Below, one piece after another: positions 37,780-46,633 of a DNA stretch of 64,000 nt. The notes below the pieces were generated by a model. The model was given only the letters and a program-made list of their open reading frames with translations. It had not been told where the DNA came from and did not search any database. The position numbers and the translations under genes were made by a program. The stretch comes from Cribrihabitans marinus (GTDB lineage: Bacteria > Pseudomonadota > Alphaproteobacteria > Rhodobacterales > Rhodobacteraceae): positions 310,001-374,000 of the forward strand of contig NZ_FNYD01000004.1 of NCBI RefSeq assembly GCF_900109035.1, written 5' to 3'. Each line of letters opens with the position of its first letter. Positions within the stretch are counted from its first letter, which is position 1.

Positions 37780-39612
37780 CTATTCCGCGGCCTCGGTCTG
37801 GATGAACCCGCCGGATTGCCGGTGCCAGAACCGGGCATAGAGCCCGCCCTGCGCCAAAAGCGCCTCATGGGTTCCGGTCTCGGCAATGCGGCCCCGGTCC
37901 ATGACCACGATCCGGTCCATCTCGGACAGGGTGGACAGGCGGTGCGCGATGGCCAGCACCGTCTTGCCCTCCATCACCCGGTGCAGCGCCGCCTGGATCG
38001 ACGCCTCGACCTCGGAATCGAGCGCCGAGGTGGCCTCGTCCAGCACCAGGATCGGGGCATCCTTGAGGATCGCGCGCGCCAGCGCGATCCGCTGCCGCTG
38101 GCCGCCAGACAGTTTCACGCCGCGTTCGCCCAGATGCGCGTCATAGCCGCGCCGGCCCTGGCCGTCTTCGAGATCGCGGATGAACTCATGCGCCTCGGCC
38201 TTTTGCGCGGCGGCGATGATCTGCGCCTCGTCGGCATCGGGCCGGCCATACCGGATGTTGTCGCGGGCCGAGCGGTTGAACATCGCTGTTTCCTGCGTGA
38301 CCATGCCGATCTGCCGCCGCAGGCTGTCCTGACTCACCCGCGAAATGTCCTGCCCATCGATACGGATCTCGCCGTCTTCCGCCTCGTAGAGCCTGATCAG
38401 AAGCGAAACTAGCGTCGATTTTCCAGCCCCCGAGGCGCCCACGATCCCCAGCTTCTCGCCCGGCCGCACGGTCAGAGAAATGTCCTGCACCCCGCCGATA
38501 TCACGCCCATAGGCAAAAGCGATGCTGTCGAACTCGATCTCGCCCCCGGCGACCGACAACTCGCCGGCATCGGGAATATCGGTGATCCGGTTGCGCCGCG
38601 CCAGCGTCCGCATCCCGTTCTCGACCTCGCCGACATTGGCATAGATGCCCATTAGCGTGAAACTGACCCAGCCGGTCATCTGCGCGATCCGGATCGAGAT
38701 CGCACCGGCCGCCACGATGTCACCGGCACTTGCCGCGCCGCCGCGCCACAGCAGCAGCGTCGCGCCGATCAGGACCACCGGCAGCACGCCCGCCAGCGTC
38801 ATCAGGAAGAACCGGAAACTGGCCGACAGCCGCCCGAAGGCCAGCGCCTTGTCGCGCAACTCGACCATCGCGTCGACGGCGGCGCCGTCCTCATGTTCGG
38901 CATGGGCGAACAGCTTGACCGTCTTGATGTTGGTGATCGTGTCGACCACCTGGCCGGTGACCATCGCCCGCGCCCCGGCCCGCGCCGACGAGCGTTGGCG
39001 GATGCGCGGCAGATACCACCGGATCAGTCCGAAATAGACCGCCAGCCACGCGACGAAGGGCAGCATCACCAGCGGATGGATCGACCCCAGCAACAGCAGC
39101 GAGCCCGCCAGCGAGGCCAGGGCGAAAACGATGGCGCTGATCACCTCGGAGACCACCGAGGTCAGCGCATTCGCCGTCTGCATCTGCTTCTGCGCGATCC
39201 GCCCGGCGAAATCGTCGTCGAAAAACGTGATCGACTGGCCCAGCGTCCAGCGGTTCAGCTTGGACAGGACCAGCGGCGTGATGTTGGGCATCACCACATA
39301 GTTGTTCGCCACCGACGACAGCCCGAACAGCGCCGGCCGCAACAGCATGAAGAACGCGACCGCCGCCAGGATTCGGGCGATGTTCTCGCCGTCGAAGACG
39401 TTTTCGGGGCCGCTGGACACCGCCGTGTCGATCACCACCCCCAGGATCCAGGCGGTTCCGGCCTCCATCACGCCGGCCAGCCCCGAGAACAGCGCCGCCA
39501 GGCCCAGCACCGGCCAGGCGCCGGACAGCGCCCAGCGGATGAAGGCCGCCAGCGTCTGCGGCGGCGGCGATCCTGCCGGGCGGAACGGGTCGATCAGATT
39601 GCCGACCCTCAC
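37780..39612 (-). CDS. ABC exporter half-transporter, second subunit
   Basis: The 610-residue protein consists of a type I exporter membrane domain (about 25-330) and an ABC ATPase. Walker A is GASGAGKST, signature LSGGQRQRIALA, Walker B ILVLDEATSALD (catalytic Glu intact) and H-loop AIAHRLST. It starts with GTG overlapping the stop of the upstream half-transporter (GTGA). The two share about the same layout and ending (GGF...EAAE), so they probably pair as a heterodimer. The substrate (drug, lipid or peptide) cannot be told from sequence. Confidence 0.9.
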   Translation of the reverse strand: MRVGNLIDPFRPAGSPPPQTLAAFIRWALSGAWPVLGLAALFSGLAGVMEAGTAWILGVVIDTAVSSGPENVFDGENIARILAAVAFFMLLRPALFGLSSVANNYVVMPNITPLVLSKLNRWTLGQSITFFDDDFAGRIAQKQMQTANALTSVVSEVISAIVFALASLAGSLLLLGSIHPLVMLPFVAWLAVYFGLIRWYLPRIRQRSSARAGARAMVTGQVVDTITNIKTVKLFAHAEHEDGAAVDAMVELRDKALAFGRLSASFRFFLMTLAGVLPVVLIGATLLLWRGGAASAGDIVAAGAISIRIAQMTGWVSFTLMGIYANVGEVENGMRTLARRNRITDIPDAGELSVAGGEIEFDSIAFAYGRDIGGVQDISLTVRPGEKLGIVGASGAGKSTLVSLLIRLYEAEDGEIRIDGQDISRVSQDSLRRQIGMVTQETAMFNRSARDNIRYGRPDADEAQIIAAAQKAEAHEFIRDLEDGQGRRGYDAHLGERGVKLSGGQRQRIALARAILKDAPILVLDEATSALDSEVEASIQAALHRVMEGKTVLAIAHRLSTLSEMDRIVVMDRGRIAETGTHEALLAQGGLYARFWHRQSGGFIQTEAAE

Positions 39613-41447
39613 TCCGCCGCCTCGGGATTGAGGAACCCGCCGGACTGCCGCGCCCAGAACTGCGCGTAAAGCCCGCCCTCGGCCAGCAGCCGGGCATGGG
39701 GGCCCTGCTCGACGATGCGGCCCTGGTCCATCACCAGGATCCGATCCATCCGGGCGATGGTGCTCAGCCGGTGGGCGATGGCGATCACGGTCTTTCCCTC
39801 CATCATGCCGTACAGCGTGTCCTGTATCGCGGCCTCGACCTCGCTATCTAGGGCGGATGTGGCCTCGTCCAGCAAAAGGATCGGCGCATCCTTCAGGATC
39901 ACCCGCGCCAGCGTCACCCGCTGCCGCTGCCCGCCGCTGAGCTTCACGCCGCGCTCGCCCACATGCGCGTCATAGCCGCGCCGCCCCTCCGGATCCTGCA
40001 GATCCATGATGAACTCATGCGCCTGGGCCTGCCGTGCGGCGGCGATCACCTGCGCCTCGTCGGCATCCGGGCGACCATAGAGGATGTTGTCGCGCACTGA
40101 CCGGTGCAGCAGCGAACTGTCCTGCTGCACCATGCCGATATGGCTGCGCAGGCTGTCCTGCGTCACCGTCGAGATGTCCTGCCCGTCGATGCGGATGGCC
40201 CCGGTTTCCACGTCGTAGAACCGCAGCAGCAGCTTGACCAGGGTCGATTTCCCGGCCCCCGACCGGCCGATCAGGCCGACCTTCTCGCCGGGCTCGATCG
40301 TCAGGCTGATCCGGTCCAGCCCGCCGCTGCCGCGGCCATAGTGATGCGACAGCCCGTCAAGCTCGATCCGTCCCCGGTCGAGGACCAATGGCCTGGCGTC
40401 GGGCGCATCCACCAGGTCGACTGGCTGGGCGATGGTCTCCATCCCCTCGGCGACCACGCCGAGCTGGCGAAAGAAGCTTGTCAGCGCCCACATGATCCAG
40501 CCGGTCATCGCGTTCAGCCGCAGGGTCAGCGCCGCCGCCGCGGCCACGACGCCCACGCTGGCCTGCCCCTGCATCCACAGCACGATGGCCCAGCCGACGA
40601 CGCCGACGATCAGCACCCCGTTCAGGCTGACCAGGATCACGTCCATGACGGTGAAGATCCGCATCTCGACCTGGAAGGTGCGGCGCGTCTCCTCGATGGC
40701 CTCGCGGGCATAGTCCAGCTCGCGCCTGTGATGGGCGAACATCTTGACCGAATGGATGTTGGTATAGCTGTCGACCACCCGGCCCGTCACCGTCGAGCGC
40801 GCGTCCGACGCCGCCTTGGAGGCCGGCCCGACCCTTTGCACGGTCCACCGCACCAGCAGACCGTAAAGCGCCAGCCAGATCAGCAAGGGAATCAGCAGCC
40901 GCATATCGGCCGCCGACAGCAGGATCGCCGCGCCGACCAGGTAGGCCAGCGAGAACGAGATCGCGTCGAAGACCTGGAACACGACCTCGCCGGCCGCGGG
41001 CGGCGTCTGCATGATCCGGTTGGCGATCCGTCCGGCAAAATCGTTCTCGAACCAGCCGACCGACTGGCGCAGCACGTGCTTGTGCGCCCGCCACCGGATC
41101 AGCGTTCCGAAATTCGGCAGGATCGTGTTGTTCAGGAGCATCACATCGGCGATGTGCAGAAACGGCCGGAACAGCAGGATGAAGAGGGCGACCAGGATCA
41201 GCTCGGTCCCGTGATCGCGCCAGACCTCGGCCGGATCGGTGCCCAGGATGTCGACCACCCGCCCCATGTAGTAGATCAGCCCGACCTCGACCGCGGCCAC
41301 CACGATCGAGGTGAGGGCGGCGAGAACGAACACTCGGCGGAACGGCTGCGCATAGTCCATCATGAACGGCCACAGCTGGCGCGGCGGGCGGTCCTTCTCG
41401 GGATAGCTCACATAGGGGTCGACGAGGTTCTCAAAGAAACGAAACAT
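39609..41447 (-). CDS. ABC exporter half-transporter, first subunit
   Basis: This 612-residue membrane-ATPase fusion has Walker A GRSGAGKST, LSGGQRQRVTLA, ILLLDEATSALD and AIAHRLST, all with intact catalytic residues. The N-terminal 30 residues precede the first membrane helix and are rich in charged residues. ATG 41447 was chosen; upstream codons in the open frame lie in the 5' leader. That leader holds a ten-codon open frame with a strong ribosome-binding site and a hairpin plus T7 run (see 41481-41564), which suggests attenuation control. Its partner is the next gene, overlapping by 4 bp. Confidence 0.9.
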   Translation of the reverse strand: MFRFFENLVDPYVSYPEKDRPPRQLWPFMMDYAQPFRRVFVLAALTSIVVAAVEVGLIYYMGRVVDILGTDPAEVWRDHGTELILVALFILLFRPFLHIADVMLLNNTILPNFGTLIRWRAHKHVLRQSVGWFENDFAGRIANRIMQTPPAAGEVVFQVFDAISFSLAYLVGAAILLSAADMRLLIPLLIWLALYGLLVRWTVQRVGPASKAASDARSTVTGRVVDSYTNIHSVKMFAHHRRELDYAREAIEETRRTFQVEMRIFTVMDVILVSLNGVLIVGVVGWAIVLWMQGQASVGVVAAAAALTLRLNAMTGWIMWALTSFFRQLGVVAEGMETIAQPVDLVDAPDARPLVLDRGRIELDGLSHHYGRGSGGLDRISLTIEPGEKVGLIGRSGAGKSTLVKLLLRFYDVETGAIRIDGQDISTVTQDSLRSHIGMVQQDSSLLHRSVRDNILYGRPDADEAQVIAAARQAQAHEFIMDLQDPEGRRGYDAHVGERGVKLSGGQRQRVTLARVILKDAPILLLDEATSALDSEVEAAIQDTLYGMMEGKTVIAIAHRLSTIARMDRILVMDQGRIVEQGPHARLLAEGGLYAQFWARQSGGFLNPEAAE

Positions 41448-41480
41448 GACGGTTGCTCCGAATTGAGCAGGCAGGACATC

Positions 41481-41534
41481 AAAAAAAGCGAAAGCGGCGG
41501 TGCAGAGACACCGGCCCACGGGTCGCGCGTCTCA
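41481..41534 (-). promoter_or_regulatory. Putative attenuator in the leader of the ABC exporter operon
   Basis: On the minus strand, GCUGAGAC (overlapping the leader-peptide stop) can pair with GUCUCUGC (41503-41510). Alternatively CGGUG/CACCG (41513-41509 and 41502-41498) with flanking GG/CC forms a hairpin whose loop contains the GUCUC. Eight bases later a run of seven T residues follows (41487-41481). The two foldings exclude each other, as in attenuators. The distance from hairpin to T run is longer than ideal, so termination is not assured. Seen by eye only. Confidence 0.4.
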
Positions 41535-41564
41535 GCCTCGGCTGAACCAGATCCCGTGATACAT
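41532..41564 (-). CDS. Putative ten-residue leader peptide of the ABC exporter operon
   Basis: ATG at 41564 opens a ten-codon frame, MYHGIWFSRG, ending at TGA 41534-41532. Its Shine-Dalgarno sequence GGAGGG lies exactly 6 nt before the ATG, stronger than that of most genes in this window. The frame ends 84 bp before the ABC exporter start and runs into alternative RNA hairpins. Such an uORF is best explained as a ribosome-sensing leader peptide, comparable in logic to BmrB before bmrCD in Bacillus. This is an inference, and conservation is untested. Confidence 0.5.
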   Translation of the reverse strand: MYHGIWFSRG

Positions 41565-41617
41565 TCGCGTCCCTCCGTCGATGAATGCGGGCAAACTAGC
41601 CGCGGCTGCCGGGGCTG

Positions 41618-42805
41618 TCACCCCTTTTGTTCCCCATTGTCCGGATCCCGCCCGTCCGCCAGCAGATCGTCGCGGCCCAGGGCAAAGCCGCTTGCGATCC
41701 ATTTCGTCTCTAACGCGGTCAGTTTCGCGCCCAGCGCCGGGCCGGAATAGGCCGGCATCAGGTCCGCCGCACGGATGGGAAAGACCGCGGATGCGCCCTT
41801 TTCCGCATCCGCAACAGCCTCGGGCGGCAGCGGTGCCTCCAGCAGCGCCGCCCGCAGCAACACCGAATCCAGCGCCGCCTTGTATCCCAGGCGATACCCC
41901 AGTTCGGCGGGCGACGCCGTGCCTTGCGCCGCGTCCCGCAGGGTCGCCAGCGCGCTGGTCTGCGCGCGGCTGAGCCGGAGGCCCGAGGCCGGATCGGACC
42001 CGCCCAGCGCTGCCAGCCGCCGGATCGCGTCGGCCTCTGCCCCCATCAACGATTCCAGGTGGACCAGCGGCGCCAGCGCCCGGTCATCCGCGCCCGGCAG
42101 CACGCGCGCCAGCGCGCCGGTCGACCGCATCGCGGCCACCGCCGGCGCCGGATCGGGCGCGGCCAGCAGCTTCAGCATCTCGACCCCCACGCGCTCGCGC
42201 GACAGCCGCTGCAGGCCATCAAGGTTGGCGGCGATGGCATCCAGCGCGGCGTCGTCGAACCCGGCCTGCGGGTCACCGAACCAGGCGTGAAACCGGAAAT
42301 AGCGCAGCGATCGCAGGTAATCCTCGCGGATCCGCGCGCCGGCGTCGCCGATGAACCGCACCCGCCGCGCCTCCAGGTCGGGCAACCCGCCCAGCGGATC
42401 GAGGATCGAGCCGTCGGGGCTGGCATAGAGCGCGTTCATCGTGAAATCGCGCCGCGCCGCGTCTTCGGCCACGGATCCGGAATAGGCCACCACCGCGCGC
42501 CGCCCATCGGTCTCGACATCGCGGCGAAACGTGGTGATCTCATGCGGGATGCCGCCTTTGACCAGCGTCACCGTGCCATGTGCGATCCCGGTGGGAACGG
42601 CCTTGATCCCGGCCGCCTTGGCCAGGTCCATGACCCGTTCCGGCCGCGCGTCGGTGGCAATGTCTATGTCCGAGGCGCTTTCGCCCAGCAGCGCGTTGCG
42701 CACGCAGCCACCGACAAAAAGCGCCTGCGCCCCGCCATCGGTCAGCGCGCCGCAGACCGCCTGCGTCTCGGGCCGGGACAGCCAGGGCTCGCGGATCCGG
42801 GTCAT
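41618..42805 (-). CDS. cca: CCA tRNA nucleotidyltransferase / poly(A) polymerase family
   Basis: This 395-residue class II nucleotidyltransferase has the head domain motif FVGGCVRNALLG followed by the catalytic DIDIATDA, then RRDFTMNALY and the neck region IREDYLRSLRYFRF. It adds or repairs the 3' CCA end of tRNA. The ATG overlaps nothing upstream, but its own start is covered by the stop of the Nudix gene (ATGA), linking hslO, Nudix and cca in one operon. A poly(A) polymerase role is possible but less likely in this group. Confidence 0.9.
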   Translation of the reverse strand: MTRIREPWLSRPETQAVCGALTDGGAQALFVGGCVRNALLGESASDIDIATDARPERVMDLAKAAGIKAVPTGIAHGTVTLVKGGIPHEITTFRRDVETDGRRAVVAYSGSVAEDAARRDFTMNALYASPDGSILDPLGGLPDLEARRVRFIGDAGARIREDYLRSLRYFRFHAWFGDPQAGFDDAALDAIAANLDGLQRLSRERVGVEMLKLLAAPDPAPAVAAMRSTGALARVLPGADDRALAPLVHLESLMGAEADAIRRLAALGGSDPASGLRLSRAQTSALATLRDAAQGTASPAELGYRLGYKAALDSVLLRAALLEAPLPPEAVADAEKGASAVFPIRAADLMPAYSGPALGAKLTALETKWIASGFALGRDDLLADGRDPDNGEQKG

Positions 42806-43401
42806 GTGTCCAGCCTGTCGGCCAGCCCGCGCAGGATCCGCGCGGTGGCCCCCCAGATGTAATAGGGGCCGTAGGGCACGATGAAGTAATGCCGGCGATG
42901 CCCGCGCCAACGCCGGGATTCGACCCTGAACCGGGCCGGATCGGTCACATGGGCCAGCGGCACGGAGAAGATCTCGTCGACCTCGCCCGGCTCGGGGCGG
43001 GCGTCGAACCGGTGTTCCAGCACGGCCAGCACGGGCGTGACCGTGAACCCGGTGACCGTCTCGTGGCTGGGCAGATGACCCAGGATCTGCGGCAGGTCCG
43101 GCGGCAGGCCGATCTCTTCGCGCGCCTCGCGCAGCGCCGCCGCGGTCACATCGGCGTCGCTCTCCTCCTGCTTGCCGCCCGGAAAGGCGATCTGGCCCGG
43201 GTGATGCTTGAGCGCCGAGGATCGCTTGGTCAGGATCACTCGCGGCTGTGCGCCGGTCAGGTCGATCGGAACCAAAACCCCGGCCGGCCGCAGCCGGCGA
43301 TTGGGCGGCAGAACCGTGTCCGGGTTCAGATCGAAATCACTCGACTCGGCTCCGGCCCGCGACAAGGCGGCCCGCAGCCGGTCGGCGGTGTCATCCGTCA
43401 T
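42802..43401 (-). CDS. Nudix hydrolase, CoA pyrophosphatase type
   Basis: This 199-residue protein has the UPF0035/NudL signature ILTKRSSALKHHPGQIAFPGG directly before the Nudix box (GGKQEE...REAREEIGL). Such enzymes cleave CoA and its derivatives. The start is uncertain: ATG at 43401 or 43410 are both inside the end of hslO. The short overlap with hslO and cca indicates an operon. The substrate is assigned by family. Confidence 0.88.
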   Translation of the reverse strand: MTDDTADRLRAALSRAGAESSDFDLNPDTVLPPNRRLRPAGVLVPIDLTGAQPRVILTKRSSALKHHPGQIAFPGGKQEESDADVTAAALREAREEIGLPPDLPQILGHLPSHETVTGFTVTPVLAVLEHRFDARPEPGEVDEIFSVPLAHVTDPARFRVESRRWRGHRRHYFIVPYGPYYIWGATARILRGLADRLDT

Positions 43402-44377
43402 CTTCGCCATCGGCCTCGAATCCGACCGAGGCGGGATCCAGCTCGTAATGCGCACCGCAGAACTGGCAATCGGCGGTCACTAGACCCTCTTGCGTGGTCA
43501 TCGTGCCGATGTCCTTGGCGGAATAGATCGACAGGCTCTGGCGCACCCTCTCCTCGGAACAGGTGCAGCCGAAGCGCACCGGCTGCGAGTCGTAGACCCG
43601 CGGCTGCTCTTCGTGAAACAGGCGCACCAGAAGGTCGGTGGGCGGCACGGTGGGGCCGACAAGCTCCAGTTCCTCGACCGTGTCCAGCAGGATGTTGACC
43701 CGGCTCCAGTTCTCGCCCTCTTCCCCGTCGACCAGGTCCGCGGCGCTCAGCAATGCGCCCTCGCCGTCCTTGTCGGCGACGAAGGGTGAAGCCTTGGGCA
43801 GATGCTGCAGCATGATGCCGCCGGCCCGCCAGCGGGAGGGCCGGCCCGGCTCGGTCGACTGGCCGAAACTCAGCGAGAACCGGGTCGGCAGCTGCTCGGA
43901 CTGGGCGAAATAGGCCTCGGCGCAGGCGCTGAGCGAGCCGCCGGCCAGCGGCGTGATCCCCTGGTACGGCTGGGTGCCGGACCCCTGGTCGATCAGGATC
44001 GCGAAATAGCCCTCGCCAACCTGGTCGTAGGCCGGCCCGTCGGTCACCCGGTCCGGGTCGAAACTGGCATAGGCCCGGATGCGGGCCGCGCGCCCTTCTT
44101 CCTTGGGCGCGAAATAATCCGTGGCGATCATCCGCACCGGACCGTTGGACTGCACCTGCAGCGACAGTTTCCAGCGCAGGTCGATGGTCTGCCCGATCAG
44201 CGCGGTCAGCAACGCCATCTCGGCCACCAGCGCCTCGACGCTGGCCGGATAGTTGTGCTGCTTCAGGATCCCGTCCAGCACGCCATCCAGGCGCGCGACG
44301 CGGCCCCGCATGTTCGAAACATCGAGTTGGAAGGGCAGGACGGTGTCGTCCCACGCGATTTTTGAACCGAAGGTCAT
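43391..44377 (-). CDS. hslO: Redox-regulated chaperone Hsp33
   Basis: This 328-residue chaperone is switched on by oxidation. The zinc-binding cysteines are present as CTC (Cys271, Cys273) and CQFC (Cys304, Cys307). The N-terminal chaperone domain carries the GGSLSACAEAYFAQSEQLPT segment characteristic of the family. It is the first gene of a three-gene unit with the Nudix hydrolase and cca. Confidence 0.95.
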   Translation of the reverse strand: MTFGSKIAWDDTVLPFQLDVSNMRGRVARLDGVLDGILKQHNYPASVEALVAEMALLTALIGQTIDLRWKLSLQVQSNGPVRMIATDYFAPKEEGRAARIRAYASFDPDRVTDGPAYDQVGEGYFAILIDQGSGTQPYQGITPLAGGSLSACAEAYFAQSEQLPTRFSLSFGQSTEPGRPSRWRAGGIMLQHLPKASPFVADKDGEGALLSAADLVDGEEGENWSRVNILLDTVEELELVGPTVPPTDLLVRLFHEEQPRVYDSQPVRFGCTCSEERVRQSLSIYSAKDIGTMTTQEGLVTADCQFCGAHYELDPASVGFEADGEDDG

Positions 44378-44413
44378 GGGGTTTCCTTATGCGCCTCGGA
44401 TTGGCATACCGCG

Positions 44414-44426
44414 ACCATATAATGGT
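44414..44426. promoter_or_regulatory. Inverted repeat with TATAAT between hslO and the Nudix gene
   Basis: ACCAT-ATA-ATGGT contains a perfect TATAAT (44418-44423) on the plus strand, about 30 bp before the Nudix start. No -35 hexamer sits at the right distance. It may be the -10 element of the Nudix gene, an operator, or both. Confidence 0.28.
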
Positions 44427-44452
44427 ATCTCGCCGCGATGAAAGGGGGGCCG

Positions 44453-44896
44453 ATGATCCCGCGCTTTGGCCGCGGCCCGCAACCCGGCCGCAAGTATGTC
44501 CGTCGGATCGGGGCCTATGCGCTCCTGCCGCAAGGGCAGGCGCTGCTGCTGACCTGCCAGTCCGATCCGGGACCGGACCTGCAGCTGCCCGGCGGCGGGA
44601 TCGACCCGGGCGAGTCGCCGGTGACCGCACTGCACCGCGAGGTGTTCGAGGAGACCGGCTGGCGGATCGCCCGCCCGCGCCGGATCGGTGCCTTCCGGCG
44701 CTTTGCCTACATGCCCGAATACGACCTCTGGGCGGAAAAGATCTGCCTGATCTACCGCGCGCGTCCGGTACGCCGCATGGGACCGCCCAGCGAGGCGGGG
44801 CACGAAGCCGTCTGGATGCAAGCCGGTGACGCCGCGCGCCGGCTGGGCAATGCAGGCGACAGGCATTTCGCCGCCCGCCATGCCGCGCGACCCTGA
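44453..44896 (+). CDS. Nudix hydrolase
   Basis: This 147-residue protein has a full Nudix box, GGGIDPGESPVTALHREVFEETGW. The start at 44453 has AAGGGGGG just upstream. Substrate unknown. It is divergent from hslO and converges on the receiver-phosphatase gene. Confidence 0.85.
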   Translation: MIPRFGRGPQPGRKYVRRIGAYALLPQGQALLLTCQSDPGPDLQLPGGGIDPGESPVTALHREVFEETGWRIARPRRIGAFRRFAYMPEYDLWAEKICLIYRARPVRRMGPPSEAGHEAVWMQAGDAARRLGNAGDRHFAARHAARP

Positions 44897-44899
44897 CCG

Positions 44900-46174
44900 T
44901 CACCCACCGCCATAGTCGAACAGCGTGGCAGACACGTCGTCATCCAGCCCGTGCTCCGGCGACATGATCCGCGTCAGCCGCAGGAACAGTTCGTCCAGCA
45001 ATCGGGATCCGTCCTGATCGGGGTCGCACGCCCGCACCAGATCGACCAGGCCTTCGGGTTCCAGCATGCGGCCATCCGCCAGGCGGCACTCGGTGAATCC
45101 GTCGGAATAGAGCAGCAGCCGATCGCCCGGCCGCAGCGTCAAGCTGTGCTGGGTGAACACCGCCTCGGACAGCAGGCCCACCGGCAACCCGCCCTGCCCC
45201 GCAAACTCGACCCCGCCACCGCGGCGCAGGATGAGGGGGTGCGGATGGCCAGCCTGCACTATCCGCACCGCCCCGCTGCGCAGATCGGCGGTGCAATAGA
45301 CCATGGTGAAATATTCCTCGATCCCGCCATCGGCGAGCAGCCGGGTGTTGAGCGTGCGCGCCACCTCGTCGGGCGGGCGCAGGGCGAAGCGGCCGCCATA
45401 GCGGTGTTCCATCGCGACGTTCTGGTCGAAATACTGGCTAGACAGGTAGCCCCCCAGCCGCGCGGTCATCATCGCCGAGGTGATGCCGTGGCCCGACACG
45501 TCGATGCTGTAGAACCCGACGTGATCCGGCCCGGGCGCGAACATGCCCACGAGGTCGCCGCCGATATGGCCGCAGGGTTTCAGCAACAGGCTGACGCGGG
45601 AGGATCCGAACTTGCGGGTCAGGTCCGGAACCAGAGATTCCTGGATCTTGCGGGCCTGGATCAGATCCTTGTCGATGGCCTCATGCGCGCGCTCCAGATC
45701 GCCCAGCGCCGTCGCGATCAGGCGGTTCTTCTCGGACAGCTCCCGCTGCATGGTCAGGATCCGGCCGCCGGCCGAGATCCTGGCGCGCAATTCGTCGGCG
45801 TTCACCGGCTTGATCAGAAAATCGTCCGCCCCGGCATCCAGCCCCTGGGCGATCTCGTTCTTCTCGCTCTTCGAGGTCAGCAGGATGAAATACGAATACC
45901 GCTCGGCGTTCAGCCCGCGAAACGCGGTGCAGAACTCCAGCCCGCTCATCCCGGGCATCACCCAGTCGCTGAGCACCAGGTCGGGCAGGTCACCGGCGCA
46001 GATCGCCATCGCGGCCTCACCGCTCTCGGCCTCGATGACCTCGAATCCCCATTTGCGCAGCGATCCGACGAGGATGCGGCGCTGCAGCCGGCTGTCGTCA
46101 ACCACCAGGACGCTGCGGATCGCCCCCATGCCCGGCAAGCTGCCGTTCCGTCCGACCAGTCCAACATCAACCAC
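44900..46174 (-). CDS. Response regulator with C-terminal PP2C-type (SpoIIE/RsbU-like) phosphatase
   Basis: This 424-residue protein has a receiver domain (about 19-137) with acidic pair Asp26-Asp27, phosphoacceptor Asp70 (VLSDWVMPG), Thr100 and Lys122 (IKPVN). A coiled-coil linker (about 140-185) follows, then a SpoIIE-type PP2C domain with GGDLVGMF, SIDVSGHGITSAMMT, LLYSDGFTE and the final DDDVSATLF. Such proteins activate anti-anti-sigma factors in partner-switching systems; the best comparison I know is RbaY of Rhodobacter capsulatus. A GTG start at 46174 is used (AAGGCGG upstream); ATG at 46129 is the alternative. It is divergent from an Hpt gene. Confidence 0.88.
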   Translation of the reverse strand: MVDVGLVGRNGSLPGMGAIRSVLVVDDSRLQRRILVGSLRKWGFEVIEAESGEAAMAICAGDLPDLVLSDWVMPGMSGLEFCTAFRGLNAERYSYFILLTSKSEKNEIAQGLDAGADDFLIKPVNADELRARISAGGRILTMQRELSEKNRLIATALGDLERAHEAIDKDLIQARKIQESLVPDLTRKFGSSRVSLLLKPCGHIGGDLVGMFAPGPDHVGFYSIDVSGHGITSAMMTARLGGYLSSQYFDQNVAMEHRYGGRFALRPPDEVARTLNTRLLADGGIEEYFTMVYCTADLRSGAVRIVQAGHPHPLILRRGGGVEFAGQGGLPVGLLSEAVFTQHSLTLRPGDRLLLYSDGFTECRLADGRMLEPEGLVDLVRACDPDQDGSRLLDELFLRLTRIMSPEHGLDDDVSATLFDYGGG

Positions 46175-46225
46175 TGCAACAACCGCCTTTCCCGGGCTTG
46201 TCGCCCAAAGGCTAGGTTGCGCGCC

Positions 46226-46280
46226 TTAACAGGTGGTGAAGACCTGGCTTAACCCGGTCTTTACCGGCGAGCGTTAAAGA
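46226..46280. promoter_or_regulatory. TTAAC-rich region between the receiver-phosphatase and Hpt genes
   Basis: Three TTAA-type elements occur within 55 bp: TTAAC at 46226-46230, TTAA-N7-TTTAC at 46249-46264, and GTTAAA at 46273-46278. The middle one resembles the CtrA box (TTAA-N7-TTAA) with one mismatch. The divergent regulators could be under CtrA or another regulator. This is a pattern match by eye only. Confidence 0.3.
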
Positions 46281-46303
46281 GGTCTGCAAACAAGAGGTGT
46301 TGC

Positions 46304-46630
46304 ATGATCCATTGGCAACGTGTGACCGAGCTGCGCGGCGAAGTCGGCGCCGAAAACTTCGACGATGTGGTCGAGCTGTTCATCGAGGAGGTGCAGGAAG
46401 TTCTGGCGCGGCTCCATGACAGCCCGGCGCTCGGAACGCTGGAACAGGACCTGCACTTCCTGAAGGGCGGCGCGCTGAGCCTGGGGTTCAACGGCTTCGG
46501 CGACCTGTGCCAGGCCGGCGAACGGCAATCCGCCGCCGGGCAGGCCGCAGCGGTGGATATCGACGCCATCATCCGCGCGTTCGAAACCTCGCGCGACGCC
46601 TTCCAGGCGGGTCTCGCCGACAGGCTCTGA
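46304..46630 (+). CDS. Histidine phosphotransfer (Hpt) domain protein
   Basis: This 108-residue, all-helical protein contains one Hpt motif DLHFLKGGALSLGFNGF with the phosphorylatable His51, followed by the usual LCQAGE. It probably passes phosphate between a hybrid kinase and a receiver; the divergent receiver-PP2C protein is the obvious candidate partner, though this is inferred from position. No kinase is in the window. It converges on ilvA with 3 bp between stops. Confidence 0.85.
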   Translation: MIHWQRVTELRGEVGAENFDDVVELFIEEVQEVLARLHDSPALGTLEQDLHFLKGGALSLGFNGFGDLCQAGERQSAAGQAAAVDIDAIIRAFETSRDAFQAGLADRL

Positions 46631-46633
46631 CCG

